In this document: positions 1 to 9,149 of the stretch, one piece after another
Position numbering within the stretch: the stretch's first letter is position 1
Layout: each line of letters opens with the position of its first letter
NCBI RefSeq assembly: GCF_001005725.1
Contig: NZ_LBIC01000001.1
Span: 1,018,501-1,082,500 of the forward strand
Direction of reading: 5' to 3'
Length of the DNA stretch: 64,000 nucleotides
DNA from: Sphingobium chungbukense
GTDB taxonomy: Bacteria; Pseudomonadota; Alphaproteobacteria; Sphingomonadales; Sphingomonadaceae
Notes under the pieces: model-generated
Told to the model about the DNA's origin: nothing
What the model saw: only the letters and a program-made list of their open reading frames with translations
Databases searched by the model: none
Program-made: the position numbers and the translations under genes

Positions 1-108
1 TTGGCGAAGTCCAGCCATCTGCTAAACCGCCATTCATAAAATCCGTTGGCGGCGATGGACATAATCGGCTCGCCTTTCGTATCGCAGAAGATAGGAGGAG
101 CGCAGCGC

Positions 109-747
109 ATGCCAGACCCGTTGACGCGACGCAGCCTGCTTCAAGGCAGCGCCGCTGCCGCCGCCGCCATTTCCGTTTCGGGCGAAGCGCAAGCCGCGCC
201 GGCCGGCAGCCCGCAACGCCGCAAGGAGCAACAGCAGATGAACCCGGTAGGACTGACCGTGAACGGCCGCGAAGTGCATCTTCAGCTCGATCCGCGCACC
301 ACCCTGCTCGATGCGTTGCGCGAGCATATGCACCTCACCGGCACCAAAAAAGGCTGCGACCATGGCCAGTGCGGCGCCTGCACCGTCATCGTGGAGGGGC
401 GGCGGATCAATAGCTGCCTTACCCTCGCCGTCATGCATGAGGGCGACCGGATCACCACCATCGAGGGCCTGGGCACGCCGGAAAAGCTCCACCCGATGCA
501 GCGCGCCTTCATCACCCATGACGGCTATCAGTGCGGCTATTGCACGCCCGGCCAGATCTGCTCGGCGGTGGCGGTGCTGGAGGAGATCGGGGCGGGCATC
601 CCCAGCCACGCCACCGAAAATCTCGACCAGATCGCCTTTTCCGACAATGAGGTGCGCGAGCGGATGAGCGGCAACATCTGCCGCTGCGCCGCCTATCCCA
701 ACATCGTCGCGGCGATTCGCGAGGTTGCGGAAGGAGAAAAGGCATGA
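109..747 (+). CDS. paoA: Periplasmic aldehyde oxidoreductase, 2Fe-2S subunit (PaoA-type)
   Basis: Small iron-sulfur subunit of a three-part molybdenum hydroxylase that oxidises aldehydes to carboxylic acids. The 212-residue protein starts with a Tat signal (RRSLLQG at residues 7-13, then an Ala-rich stretch), so export of the folded complex is expected. Cysteines at 83, 88, 91 and 103 form the plant-type 2Fe-2S site; those at 142, 145, 191 and 193 form the second. The ATG at 109 is chosen over one at 46 because an AGGAGG lies about ten bases upstream and the Tat motif follows at once. The stop overlaps the next gene (ATGA). Confidence 0.93.
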   Translation: MPDPLTRRSLLQGSAAAAAAISVSGEAQAAPAGSPQRRKEQQQMNPVGLTVNGREVHLQLDPRTTLLDALREHMHLTGTKKGCDHGQCGACTVIVEGRRINSCLTLAVMHEGDRITTIEGLGTPEKLHPMQRAFITHDGYQCGYCTPGQICSAVAVLEEIGAGIPSHATENLDQIAFSDNEVRERMSGNICRCAAYPNIVAAIREVAEGEKA

Positions 748-1694
748 GGCCCTTCACCTACAGCCGCGCCGCCAGCGTCGAGGAGGCGGCGAAGACCGCC
801 GCCACCACCCCAGGCGCGCGATTCATCGCGGGCGGCACCAACCTGCTCGACCTGATGAAGCTCCAGATCGAGACGCCGGCCCATCTGATCGACGTCAACC
901 ATCTCGGTCTCGACCGGATCGAGCCGACGGCGGAAGGCGGCCTTAAAATCGGCGCGCTGGTCCGCAACACCGATCTCGCCGCCGACAAGACCGTCCGCCG
1001 CGATTATGCGGTGCTCAGCCGCGCGCTGCTGGCGGGCGCCTCGGGGCAACTCCGCAACAAGGCGACGACGGGCGGCAATCTGCTCCAGCGCACCCGCTGC
1101 CCCTATTTCTACGACACGCGCATGCCCTGCAACAAGCGCCGGCCCGGCAGTGGCTGCGGCGCGCTCAAGGGGGTGAGTCGCAGCCTCGCCATCCTCGGCA
1201 CCAGCGAAGCGTGCATCGCGCAGCATCCTTCCGACATGGCGGTGGCGCTGCGCCTGCTCGACGCGCAGGTGGACACGGCGAGCGCCGACGGCAGCCGCCG
1301 GTCGATCCCGATCGCGGATTTCCACCTGCTGCCCGGCGACACGCCGCATATCGAAAATGCGCTCAAGCCCGGCGAACTCATCACCTCGGTGACGCTGCCC
1401 CGGCCGCTGGGCGGCACCCATGTCTATCGCAAGGTCCGCGACCGTGCCTCCTATGCCTTTGCGCTGGTGTCGGTCGCGGCGGTATTCGCAAAGGACGGCC
1501 AGACCCGCTTCGCCTTCGGCGGCATCGCGACCAAGCCCTGGCGCACCCCCGCGGCCGACGCCGCTGCCTCCTCCGGCGCGGCGGCCGTGGCCGAAGCGGC
1601 GCTCAGCGACGCCCGCCCGACCGTGCACAATGCGTTCAAGCAGCGGCTGACCGCCCGCACCCTCGCCTCGCTCTACCGTCAGAAGGGGGCCTGA
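744..1694 (+). CDS. paoB: Aldehyde oxidoreductase FAD-binding subunit (PaoB-type)
   Basis: Middle subunit (316 residues) that carries electrons between the iron-sulfur subunit and the acceptor through [11 protein letters not shown] at 29-36 and [10 protein letters not shown] near 108-117 are the FAD-binding loops of the CO dehydrogenase/xanthine oxidase FAD family. Cysteines 119, 129, 138 and 157, with [10 protein letters not shown] at 129-138, match the extra 4Fe-4S site known from E. coli PaoB and unusual elsewhere in the family. There is no signal peptide, so it would be exported together with the Tat-tagged small subunit. It overlaps the upstream gene by four bases. Confidence 0.93.
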   Translation: MRPFTYSRAASVEEAAKTAATTPGARFIAGGTNLLDLMKLQIETPAHLIDVNHLGLDRIEPTAEGGLKIGALVRNTDLAADKTVRRDYAVLSRALLAGASGQLRNKATTGGNLLQRTRCPYFYDTRMPCNKRRPGSGCGALKGVSRSLAILGTSEACIAQHPSDMAVALRLLDAQVDTASADGSRRSIPIADFHLLPGDTPHIENALKPGELITSVTLPRPLGGTHVYRKVRDRASYAFALVSVAAVFAKDGQTRFAFGGIATKPWRTPAADAAASSGAAAVAEAALSDARPTVHNAFKQRLTARTLASLYRQKGA

Positions 1695-1697
1695 GCC

Positions 1698-3914
1698 ATG
1701 AAGTTCGACACGCCCGCTACCACCAATCCGATCGACCGGGGCCGCGTCATCGGCATTCCCCATGACCGCATAGACGGCGCCGCCAAGGTCACGGGCACCG
1801 CACCCTATGCCTATGAACGCCACGATGCCGCGCCCAACGCCGCCTATGGCTGGATCGTCGGATCGGCGATCGCCAAGGGGCGGATCAACGCCATGGACCT
1901 GCGCGCCGCGGAGGCCGCGCCCGGCGTATTGGGCATCGTCACGCACCAGAATGCCGGCGCACTGGGCAAGGGCAATATGAACACGGCCCCTCTTCTCGGC
2001 GGGCCGCAGATCGAACATTATGAACAGGCGGTGGCGCTGGTGATCGCCGACACGCTGGAAAATGCGCGTGACGCCGCCCAGCTCGTCCGCATCGATTATG
2101 CGGTGGAGCAGGGCCGCTTCGACCTCGCGGCGGAGCGTGACAGGGCGGTCCGGCCGCAGGACGGCTTCGGCGGCCCGGCGGATACCCAGGCGGGCGATTT
2201 CGATGCCGGATTCGCGAAGGCGGCGGTGAAGATCGATCAGCGCTATACCACTCCCGATCAAAGCCACGCGATGCTGGAGCCGCACGCCACAACGGCCGCA
2301 TGGAACGGCGATCAGCTCACCCTTTGGACCGCGAACCAGATGATCGCCTGGAGCGTGGGCGAAATGGCGAAGACGCTGCAAATTCCGAAGGAGAATATCC
2401 GCTTCGTCTCGCCCTATATCGGCGGCGGTTTCGGCGCGAAGCTGTTCCTTCGGGCCGATGCGCTGCTGGCGGCGCTGGGCGCGCGCCTCGCCGGCCGTCC
2501 GGTCAAGGTCGCGATCGCCCGGCCGCAAATCCCCAACAACACCACCCATCGCCCCGCCACCATCCAGCGCATCCGCCTCGGCGCCGACAAGCATGGCGTG
2601 ATCGACGCCATCGCCCATGAGGTCTGGTCGGGCGACCTGCCCGGCGGCGGCGCGGAGACGGCGGCGCAGCAGACGCGCTTGCTCTACCGCGGCGCCAACC
2701 GGCTGACGACGCATCGCCTCGCGATGCTCGATTTGCCGGAGGGCAATGCCATGCGCGCGCCGGGCGAGGCCGTGGGCCTGCTGGCGCTGGAAGTCGCAAT
2801 GGACGAGCTGGCCGAAGCCTGCGGCATCGATCCGGTCGAACTGCGCATCCGCAACGATGTGCAATATGATCCCGAAGCGGGACCGCAGCGCCCCTTTTCC
2901 AGCCGCAAGCTGGTCGAATGCCTCCGCCAGGGTGCCGAACGTTTCGGCTGGAGCCATCGCAATCCCAAGCCCGGACAGGTGCGCGACGGCCGCTGGCTGG
3001 TCGGCATGGGTGTCGCCTCCGCCTTCCGCAACAATCTGGTCATGAAATCGGGCGCGCGCATCGGCGTCGATGGCAAGGGGCATGTCATCGTCGAAACCGA
3101 CATGACCGACATCGGCACCGGCAGCTATACCATCATCGCCCAGACGGCGGCGGAGATGCTGGGCGTGCCGCTGGAGGCCGTGACCGTGCGCCTGGGCGAC
3201 AGCCGCTTTCCGGCATCGGCCGGATCGGGCGGACAATGGGGCGCCAACAGCGCCACGGCGGGCGTCTATGCCGCCGCCATGGCGCTGCGCGCGAAGCTGG
3301 CGGAAAAGGCGGGTTTCCCGGCGGACCAGGCATTGTTCGAGGATGGGCTGGTGCGCCTTGGCAACCAGTCCCAGCCGATCGGCACGCTGGCCGGAGGCGA
3401 GGGCCTCTGGGCGGAGGACAGCATCGATTTTGGCGACCTTGCCGAACGCTATGCGCAGGCGACATTCGGCGCACATTTCTGCGAGGTCGGCGTGGACATC
3501 GACACCGCCGAGGTCCGTGTCCGCCGCATGGGCGGTGCCTTTGCCGCCGGGCGCATCCTCAATCCCAAATCGGCGCGTAGCCAGGTGATCGGCGCGATGA
3601 CCATGGGGGTCGGCGCGGCGTTGATGGAGGAACTCAGCGTCGACACCCGGTTCGGCTTTTTCGTCAATCACGACATGGCCGAATATCTGGTGCCGGTGCA
3701 CGCCGACATTCCGCAGCAGGACGTGCTGTTCATCGACGAACTGGACGACAAGAGCTCACCCATGAAGGCCAAGGGCGTCGGCGAACTCGGCATTTGCGGG
3801 GCCGGGGCGGCGGTCGCCAATGCGATCTACAATGCGACGGGCATCCGCCTGCGCGATTATCCGCTGACGATCGACAAGATTCTGGCTGCGTCAGTCGGCG
3901 ATAGGAGCGCTTGA
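1698..3914 (+). CDS. paoC: Aldehyde oxidoreductase molybdenum-cofactor subunit (PaoC-type)
   Basis: Large catalytic subunit (738 residues) that binds the molybdopterin cofactor and oxidises the aldehyde. GGGFGAK (near residues 241-247) and GSGGQWG (near 509-515) are cofactor loops of the xanthine oxidase large-subunit family. The Glu of GVGELG, at about residue 696, sits where the catalytic base Glu692 of E. coli PaoC lies. It follows paoB after three bases. No paoD-like cofactor-insertion chaperone follows; the next gene is a TonB receptor. Substrate range cannot be read from the sequence. Confidence 0.93.
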   Translation: MKFDTPATTNPIDRGRVIGIPHDRIDGAAKVTGTAPYAYERHDAAPNAAYGWIVGSAIAKGRINAMDLRAAEAAPGVLGIVTHQNAGALGKGNMNTAPLLGGPQIEHYEQAVALVIADTLENARDAAQLVRIDYAVEQGRFDLAAERDRAVRPQDGFGGPADTQAGDFDAGFAKAAVKIDQRYTTPDQSHAMLEPHATTAAWNGDQLTLWTANQMIAWSVGEMAKTLQIPKENIRFVSPYIGGGFGAKLFLRADALLAALGARLAGRPVKVAIARPQIPNNTTHRPATIQRIRLGADKHGVIDAIAHEVWSGDLPGGGAETAAQQTRLLYRGANRLTTHRLAMLDLPEGNAMRAPGEAVGLLALEVAMDELAEACGIDPVELRIRNDVQYDPEAGPQRPFSSRKLVECLRQGAERFGWSHRNPKPGQVRDGRWLVGMGVASAFRNNLVMKSGARIGVDGKGHVIVETDMTDIGTGSYTIIAQTAAEMLGVPLEAVTVRLGDSRFPASAGSGGQWGANSATAGVYAAAMALRAKLAEKAGFPADQALFEDGLVRLGNQSQPIGTLAGGEGLWAEDSIDFGDLAERYAQATFGAHFCEVGVDIDTAEVRVRRMGGAFAAGRILNPKSARSQVIGAMTMGVGAALMEELSVDTRFGFFVNHDMAEYLVPVHADIPQQDVLFIDELDDKSSPMKAKGVGELGICGAGAAVANAIYNATGIRLRDYPLTIDKILAASVGDRSA

Positions 3915-3966
3915 AGTTCTGTTGCGGCGCCCCTAGTGCCTCTCGCCAAGAGAGGAAGGGGCGCCA

Positions 3967-5972
3967 ATGAAATATCTCCCGTTATCACTGGCTCTGGCCG
4001 CAATTCCGACGGTTGCGGCCGCCGAGACGGAGGCGCCCGATCCGGCGCGCATCGTCGTGACGGGGGAGGGGCTTTCCCTGCCGCCGGGAACCCCGGCCTA
4101 TGGATCTTTGATCATCGACCGGGACCGCCTGACCAACAGCGCCTCCGGCCGGATCGAAAGCGTGCTGGGCGACGTTGCCGGGTTCCAGCAATTCCGCCGC
4201 TCCGACAGCCGCTCCGCCAATCCGTCGGCGCAGGGGGCCACGCTGCGCGCGCTGGGCGGCAATGCGTCGAGCCGGACATTGGTGCTGCTCGACGGCGTGC
4301 CGTTGGCCGATCCCTTTTTCGGCTATATTCCGTTCAGCGCCCTGGTACCCGATCGCCTGTCGGTGGTGCGGGTAACGCGCGGCGGCGGGATAGGGGCCTT
4401 TGGCGCGGGCGCGGTGGCGGGGACCATCGAACTCGCCAGCGCTACCCGCGACCAGTTGCCGACCTTCGCGGCAAGCGCCTTCTACGGCAGCAGGGACGCG
4501 ACCGAACTCTCCGCCAGCCTGACCCCGGACCTGGGCAGCGGTTACGTCTCCCTTTCCGGCCGCTGGGATCGGGGCGACGGCTTCCAGACCACGCCCAGGG
4601 ACCAGCGCGTCGCCGCCACGGCACCCGCCGCCTATGACGGCTGGTCGACCAATTTGCGCGCCGTCGCGCCGCTTTCGGCCACATCGGAAATCCAGTTCCG
4701 CGGCACCCTCTTCCGCGACGAGCGGACCTTGCGCTTCAAGGGCGCGGACAGCATGAGCGAGGGGCAGGACGCCAGCATCCGCTTCATCTCGCGCGGCGCC
4801 TGGCAGGTCGATGCGCTGGCCTATATCCAGGCGCGCAACTTCTCCAACATCGTGATTTCCGCTTCCACCTTCCGCAAGTCGCTCGACCAGCGCAACACGC
4901 CCTCGACCGGCATCGGCGGCAAGATCGAGCTGCGCCCGCCGGTCGGCCCCGACCATGTGCTGCGCATCGGCGCCGACACGCGCTTCGCCACCGGCGACAT
5001 GTTCGAGGACGCCTATAACGCCAATATCGCGGCGAATCCGGTCACTTCCCGGCGCCATGCGGGCGGTGAGCAGATGACCACCGGTTTCTTTGCCGAGGAT
5101 GACTGGTCCCTCGGCAAACTGGTCCTGACCGGCGGTGTACGGGCGGATCGCTGGACGATCAGCAACGGCTTCTATCGCGCCACCGGCACGGGCGCGGCGA
5201 ACAACAGCTTTGCCGACCGTTCCGACTGGCAATTTTCCGGAAGGGCAGGTGCGCTCTACCGGATCGGCGACGCCGTCGCCTTGCGCGGCGCGGCCTATAC
5301 CGGCTTCCGCCTGCCGACGCTCAACGAACTCTACCGGCCCTTCGTGGTCTTCCCGGTCACGACGCAGGCCAATCCCGCACTCAATCCGGAAAAGCTCAAG
5401 GGTGTGGAGGCTGGGGTCGACCTTAACCCGGTGAGCGGCATCACTTTCTCCGCGACGGCCTTCTACAACCGACTCGATGATGCCATCGCCAATGTGACGC
5501 TCAATCCCTCCAACCCCAATGTCCGCCAGCGTCGGAATGTCGATGCCATCGTCGCCAAGGGGTTCGAACTGACCGCCTCGGGCCGCATCGCGGATTTCCT
5601 GCTCTCGGCCTCCTATGCCTATAGCCACAGCACGGTCCGTGCGCCGGGCATGCGGTTCGATGGCCTGGCCCCGCGCAAAGCCCGCGCCACGCCGCCAGCG
5701 CCACGCTCGCCTGGGAACCCAGGCAAGGCCCGGCGCTCTCCGCCACGCTGCGCTATGTCGGCAAGCAATATGAGGACGACCTCCAGACCGACGTGCTGCC
5801 CGATGCGCTGACCGTCGACGCGGTGGCCCGCTTGCCGCTGGGCCATGGCGTTACCCTGGTCGCGCGCGGTGAGAATCTCTTCGATGAAGAGGTGGTCACC
5901 CGCAATGCCGGAGGGTCGATCGACCTGGGCACACCCCGGACGCTGTGGATCGGCGTCCGTTTTACCGGTTGA
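3967..5972 (+). pseudogene. TonB-dependent receptor, interrupted by a one-base frameshift
   Basis: Outer-membrane TonB-dependent receptor of unknown ligand. It has a signal peptide (residues 1-19), a TonB-box-like RIVVTGE, a plug domain with TLRALGGNASSRTLVLLDGVP, and beta-barrel strands including FRLPTLNELYRPF. The reading frame holds to about 5667 (FDGLAP), then the expected ending continues one frame over: PAQSPRH from 5670, YVGKQYEDD from about 5754, GENLFDEEVVTRNAGG, and a TGA at 5970-5972. One base is missing near the C-run at 5669-5672. In the original frame the protein would end at 5811 with an unrelated tail and no final strands. This may be a real recent pseudogene or an assembly error. 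Confidence 0.85.
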
Positions 5973-6020
5973 AGCGCAACCTTCGGAAAAAGCACGCTGG
6001 TTGAGGCAGGGCAAAGCTGT

Positions 6021-6830
6021 ATGAGGGACGCCATGCGCTTCTCCTTCCTGCTCGCCCTGCCGCTCCTTGCCGCCACGCCCGCCCAGGCATGGGGGCCGGT
6101 CGGCCATCGCATTACCGGCGCCATCGCCGACCAGAATCTGAGCGGCGCCGCACGCGCCCAGGTCCGTCTGCTTCTGGGTGTCGAGGATCTGGCGGAAGCG
6201 GCGACCTGGCCCGACGACATGAAGTCCGATCCCGCCGACTTCTGGCGCAAGACCGCCAGCCCCTGGCATTATGTCACGGTGAAGGAAGGCGATCGTTACG
6301 GCCCCGCCGACGCCCCGAAGGAGGGCGATGCGATCACCGCGCTCAAACGCTTCACCGCCACGCTGCGGGACGGCAAGGCTCCGCTGGAGGACCGCCGCCT
6401 CGCGCTCCGCTTCATCGTCCACATCCTTGGCGACCTGCACCAGCCGCTGCACGCGGGAGGCGGCAACGATCGCGGCGGCAATGATGTGAAGGTCACCTTC
6501 TTCGGTCAGGCGACCAACCTGCATTCGGTCTGGGATTCGGGCCTGATCGAACAGCGTGCCCTGTCCTATTCGGAATATGCGAACTGGCTCTCGCGCTCGA
6601 TCACGCCGGCCCAGTTCATCGACTGGAGCGCCAGCGGTCCGGCGACCTGGGTTCGCGAAAGCATCGCCCTGCGCAAGACCATCTATCCGGCCGAGGCCGA
6701 TCTGTCCTGGGACTATGCCTATCAGCATCGCGCCGAACTGGACGACCGTTTGCGGCGCGGCGGGGTACGCATCGCCGCCTATCTGAACGCCATTTTCGAT
6801 TCGACCGCGCCGACCGGCGACATGCCATGA
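6021..6830 (+). CDS. S1/P1 family nuclease
   Basis: Secreted zinc-dependent single-strand nuclease/nucleotidase of the S1/P1 family, usually about 250-270 residues. A signal peptide ends at AQA (residue 23), leaving Trp24 as the mature N-terminus, which is itself a zinc ligand in this family. Further ligands are visible: H29 in VGHR, the Asp of TWPDD, the His of SPWHYV, the block HILGDLHQPLHAG, and NLHSVWD. The start could also be the ATG at 6033. It stands alone between the receptor and the tRNA. Confidence 0.88.
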   Translation: MRDAMRFSFLLALPLLAATPAQAWGPVGHRITGAIADQNLSGAARAQVRLLLGVEDLAEAATWPDDMKSDPADFWRKTASPWHYVTVKEGDRYGPADAPKEGDAITALKRFTATLRDGKAPLEDRRLALRFIVHILGDLHQPLHAGGGNDRGGNDVKVTFFGQATNLHSVWDSGLIEQRALSYSEYANWLSRSITPAQFIDWSASGPATWVRESIALRKTIYPAEADLSWDYAYQHRAELDDRLRRGGVRIAAYLNAIFDSTAPTGDMP

Positions 6831-6906
6831 AGCTTCTCGCGCACACCCGCCGGCGAAATATCAAGCTATGGGCAAATCGGGCGACCATCCGGTCACGGGA
6901 GGAAAA

Positions 6907-6981
<75 letters not shown>

Positions 6982-7096
6982 ACTATTTTCAGCTCCATCC
7001 GGCGTTTCGCGCCAGCGGAGCCGGGCCTATGGCCGCCCCATCGTCCCATGTCAAGGCGGCTTGCGGCAGAAGATGCAAATTGCTTAAGGGCGGGTC

Positions 7097-7231
7097 ATGA
7101 CAAACGGTCGGGACGAACGGAAAGAGCGCTTGGCGCAGGCGTTGCGGGACAATCTGCGCCGCCGCAAGGCCCAGTCGCGTGAATCGCGGAGTGAGGAAAC
7201 CCCCCAGCGCCCGGAGGACGCCAGGGGGTAG
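7097..7231 (+). CDS. Small basic conserved hypothetical protein (44 aa)
   Basis: A 44-residue, highly charged open frame starting MTNGRDERKERLAQALRDNL and containing RRRKAQSRE. I recall similar short proteins with the core ALRxNLxRRKAQ in alphaproteobacteria, often near murA, which makes a real gene likely. Function is unknown. TAAGGG and GGGCGGG upstream are weak ribosome-binding candidates. It lies between tRNA-Thr and a REP-like hairpin and is below the usual length cut-off. Confidence 0.68.
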   Translation: MTNGRDERKERLAQALRDNLRRRKAQSRESRSEETPQRPEDARG

Positions 7232-7246
7232 AAACAAAAGACATAT

Positions 7247-7266
7247 GCTCCCGCGAAGGCAGGAGC
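7247..7266. repeat. REP-like hairpin, family B
   Basis: A 20-nt near-palindrome, GCTCCCGCGAAGGCAGGAGC. The same unit, with T for C at position 6, occurs twice in opposite orientation at 15664-15725. It lies at the 3' ends of the convergent 44-residue gene and the aminopeptidase gene, so it may also help end transcription. Confidence 0.65.
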
Positions 7267-7274
7267 GCATGCGG

Positions 7275-9056
7275 TTACAGGGGCGCGCAGGCCGCCTTCA
7301 ACCAATCGAGCGCCGAGCCCTCGATCTGCGGGCCGACGACCTCCACCACCCTGGCATGATAGGCGTCCAGCCAGGCCCGCTCTTCGCCGGTCAACAGTTC
7401 CACGGCGATCGCATGGCGGTCGATCGGGGCGAAGGTCAGCGTCGCGAAGCCCAACATCTCCCGCTCGGCGCCCGGCACGTCCCGCGCCTCCACCAGCACC
7501 AGATTCTCGATCCGGATGCCATATTCGCCGGTCTTGTAATAACCCGGCTCGTTCGACAGGATCATGCCCGGCTGCAACGGCTCGTCCCCGCCGCCGAAGG
7601 TCGCGATCCGCTGAGGCCCCTCGTGCACCGACAGGAAGCTGCCGACGCCGTGCCCGGTGCCATGGGCATAATCCAGCCCCTCGGCCCACAGGAACTGCCG
7701 CGCCAGCACGTCGAGCTGCCCGCCCCGTGTTCCCTTCGGAAACTGCGCCCGAGCGAGCGCGATATGCCCCTTCAGCACCAAGGTGAAGCGCCGCTTCATC
7801 TCGTCGGTCGGCGTGCCGATGGCGACGGTCCGGGTCACGTCGGTCGTGCCGTCGCGATATTGCCCGCCCGAATCGACCAGATAGAAGCTGCCCGTCTCGA
7901 TTGCGCGATTGGTCTTTTCCTCGACCCGGTAATGCACCACCGCGCCATTCGGCCCCGCGCCGGAAATGGTGTCGAAGGACAGGTCCTCCAGCAGCCCCGT
8001 CTCCTTGCGGAACGCCTCCAGCTTCGCCGCCGCGCCCAGTTCGTCGATGCCGCCCCTGGGCGCTTCCACCGCGATCCAGTGCAGGAACCGCGACAGCGCC
8101 GCCCCGTCGCGCGCCTGCGCCGCCTTGTGTCCGGCGATCTCGACGGGGTTCTTCACCGCCTTGGGCAACACCGCCGGATCGCGCAGCGGCAATATGGTGG
8201 CGCCACCCGCATCCAGCGCCTCGAAGATCGCCGCCACCGCCCGCTCGGGATCGGCCACCACGGTCTTCCCCGCGAAGCCCGCCAGCGCATCGGCAAAACC
8301 GGCGCGATCATGCACCCGCACCGCATTGCCCAGATGCTTCACCACCGCCTCGTCGATCTTCTCGGGCGCGACATAAAGGTCCGCCGTCGCATCGGCATGG
8401 ACGATGGCATAGGCCAGCGCCACGGGCGTCCGCTCCACATCCCTGCCCCGGATGTTGAAGGTCCAGGCCAGCGAATCCAGCGCCGACAGCACCGCCGCAT
8501 CGGCATGTTTGCCGACCAGCCAGTCGGCCATCGCCTGCCGTTTCTCCGCCGACGACTGCCCGGCATGACGGTCCTCGTGCACCACCAGCTTGGCATCGCT
8601 CGGCGCGGGCCGATCCGGCCACACCGCATCCACCGGATTGGTGTCGACGGCCACCAGTTCCGCGCCCCGTTCGGCCAGCGCCTCGCCCGCCGCCTTCACC
8701 CAGGCGCGCGTATGCAGCCAGGGATCGTAACCGATCCTCCCGCCGGCGGCCGCATGCTTGCCGAGCCAGGCCGCCACGGACGTCTGAGGCACGCTCTCAT
8801 AGTGCCAGTGCGCCCCGTCCACCTGCTCGCGCACCTGGAGCGTATAGCGCCCATCCACGAAGATCGCCGCTTCCTCGGGCAGCACGACGGCGCTTCCCGC
8901 CGAGCCCTGGAAGCCCGTCAGCCAGGCCAGCCGTTGCGCATAGGCGCCGACATATTCGCTCATATGCTCGTCGGTCAGCGGCACGACGAAGCCGTCCAGC
9001 CGGTCGCGCACCAGTTGCGCGCGCAAGGCCTTCAGGCGGTCTTCATAGGTGGACAT
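7275..9056 (-). CDS. Xaa-Pro aminopeptidase, long form (M24B family)
   Basis: Cytoplasmic dinuclear-metal aminopeptidase that removes an N-terminal residue preceding proline. The 593-residue length fits the long aminopeptidase P form with two N-terminal creatinase-like domains, known from eukaryotic XPNPEP1 and many alphaproteobacteria, rather than the E. coli PepP of about 440. Metal ligands are visible in DSGGQYRDGTTDVTRT (two Asp), GTGHGVG (His), SNEPGYY (Glu) and RIENL (Glu). AAGGGAA lies six bases before the ATG. The gene is divergent from oligopeptidase B with 93 bp between starts. Confidence 0.92.
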   Translation of the reverse strand: MSTYEDRLKALRAQLVRDRLDGFVVPLTDEHMSEYVGAYAQRLAWLTGFQGSAGSAVVLPEEAAIFVDGRYTLQVREQVDGAHWHYESVPQTSVAAWLGKHAAAGGRIGYDPWLHTRAWVKAAGEALAERGAELVAVDTNPVDAVWPDRPAPSDAKLVVHEDRHAGQSSAEKRQAMADWLVGKHADAAVLSALDSLAWTFNIRGRDVERTPVALAYAIVHADATADLYVAPEKIDEAVVKHLGNAVRVHDRAGFADALAGFAGKTVVADPERAVAAIFEALDAGGATILPLRDPAVLPKAVKNPVEIAGHKAAQARDGAALSRFLHWIAVEAPRGGIDELGAAAKLEAFRKETGLLEDLSFDTISGAGPNGAVVHYRVEEKTNRAIETGSFYLVDSGGQYRDGTTDVTRTVAIGTPTDEMKRRFTLVLKGHIALARAQFPKGTRGGQLDVLARQFLWAEGLDYAHGTGHGVGSFLSVHEGPQRIATFGGGDEPLQPGMILSNEPGYYKTGEYGIRIENLVLVEARDVPGAEREMLGFATLTFAPIDRHAIAVELLTGEERAWLDAYHARVVEVVGPQIEGSALDWLKAACAPL

Positions 9057-9149
9057 TGAAATTCCCTTGGATCAAACGGTCCTCTTGCACAGGACGCCAT
9101 GCGCCCAACATAAGCAGACCAGGGCACTTACGCCAGATCAGGACTTTGA

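Noticed and set aside
693..3701. A 1002-codon minus-strand open frame opposite paoBC
   Set aside because: It mirrors the real plus-strand genes in a GC-rich genome, has a low-complexity Arg/Gly/Ala/Asp/His-rich composition and no recognisable motif.
7179..9059. A 626-codon plus-strand frame opposite aminopeptidase P
   Set aside because: Antisense shadow of a strongly supported gene; Arg/His/Gln-rich translation with no domain.
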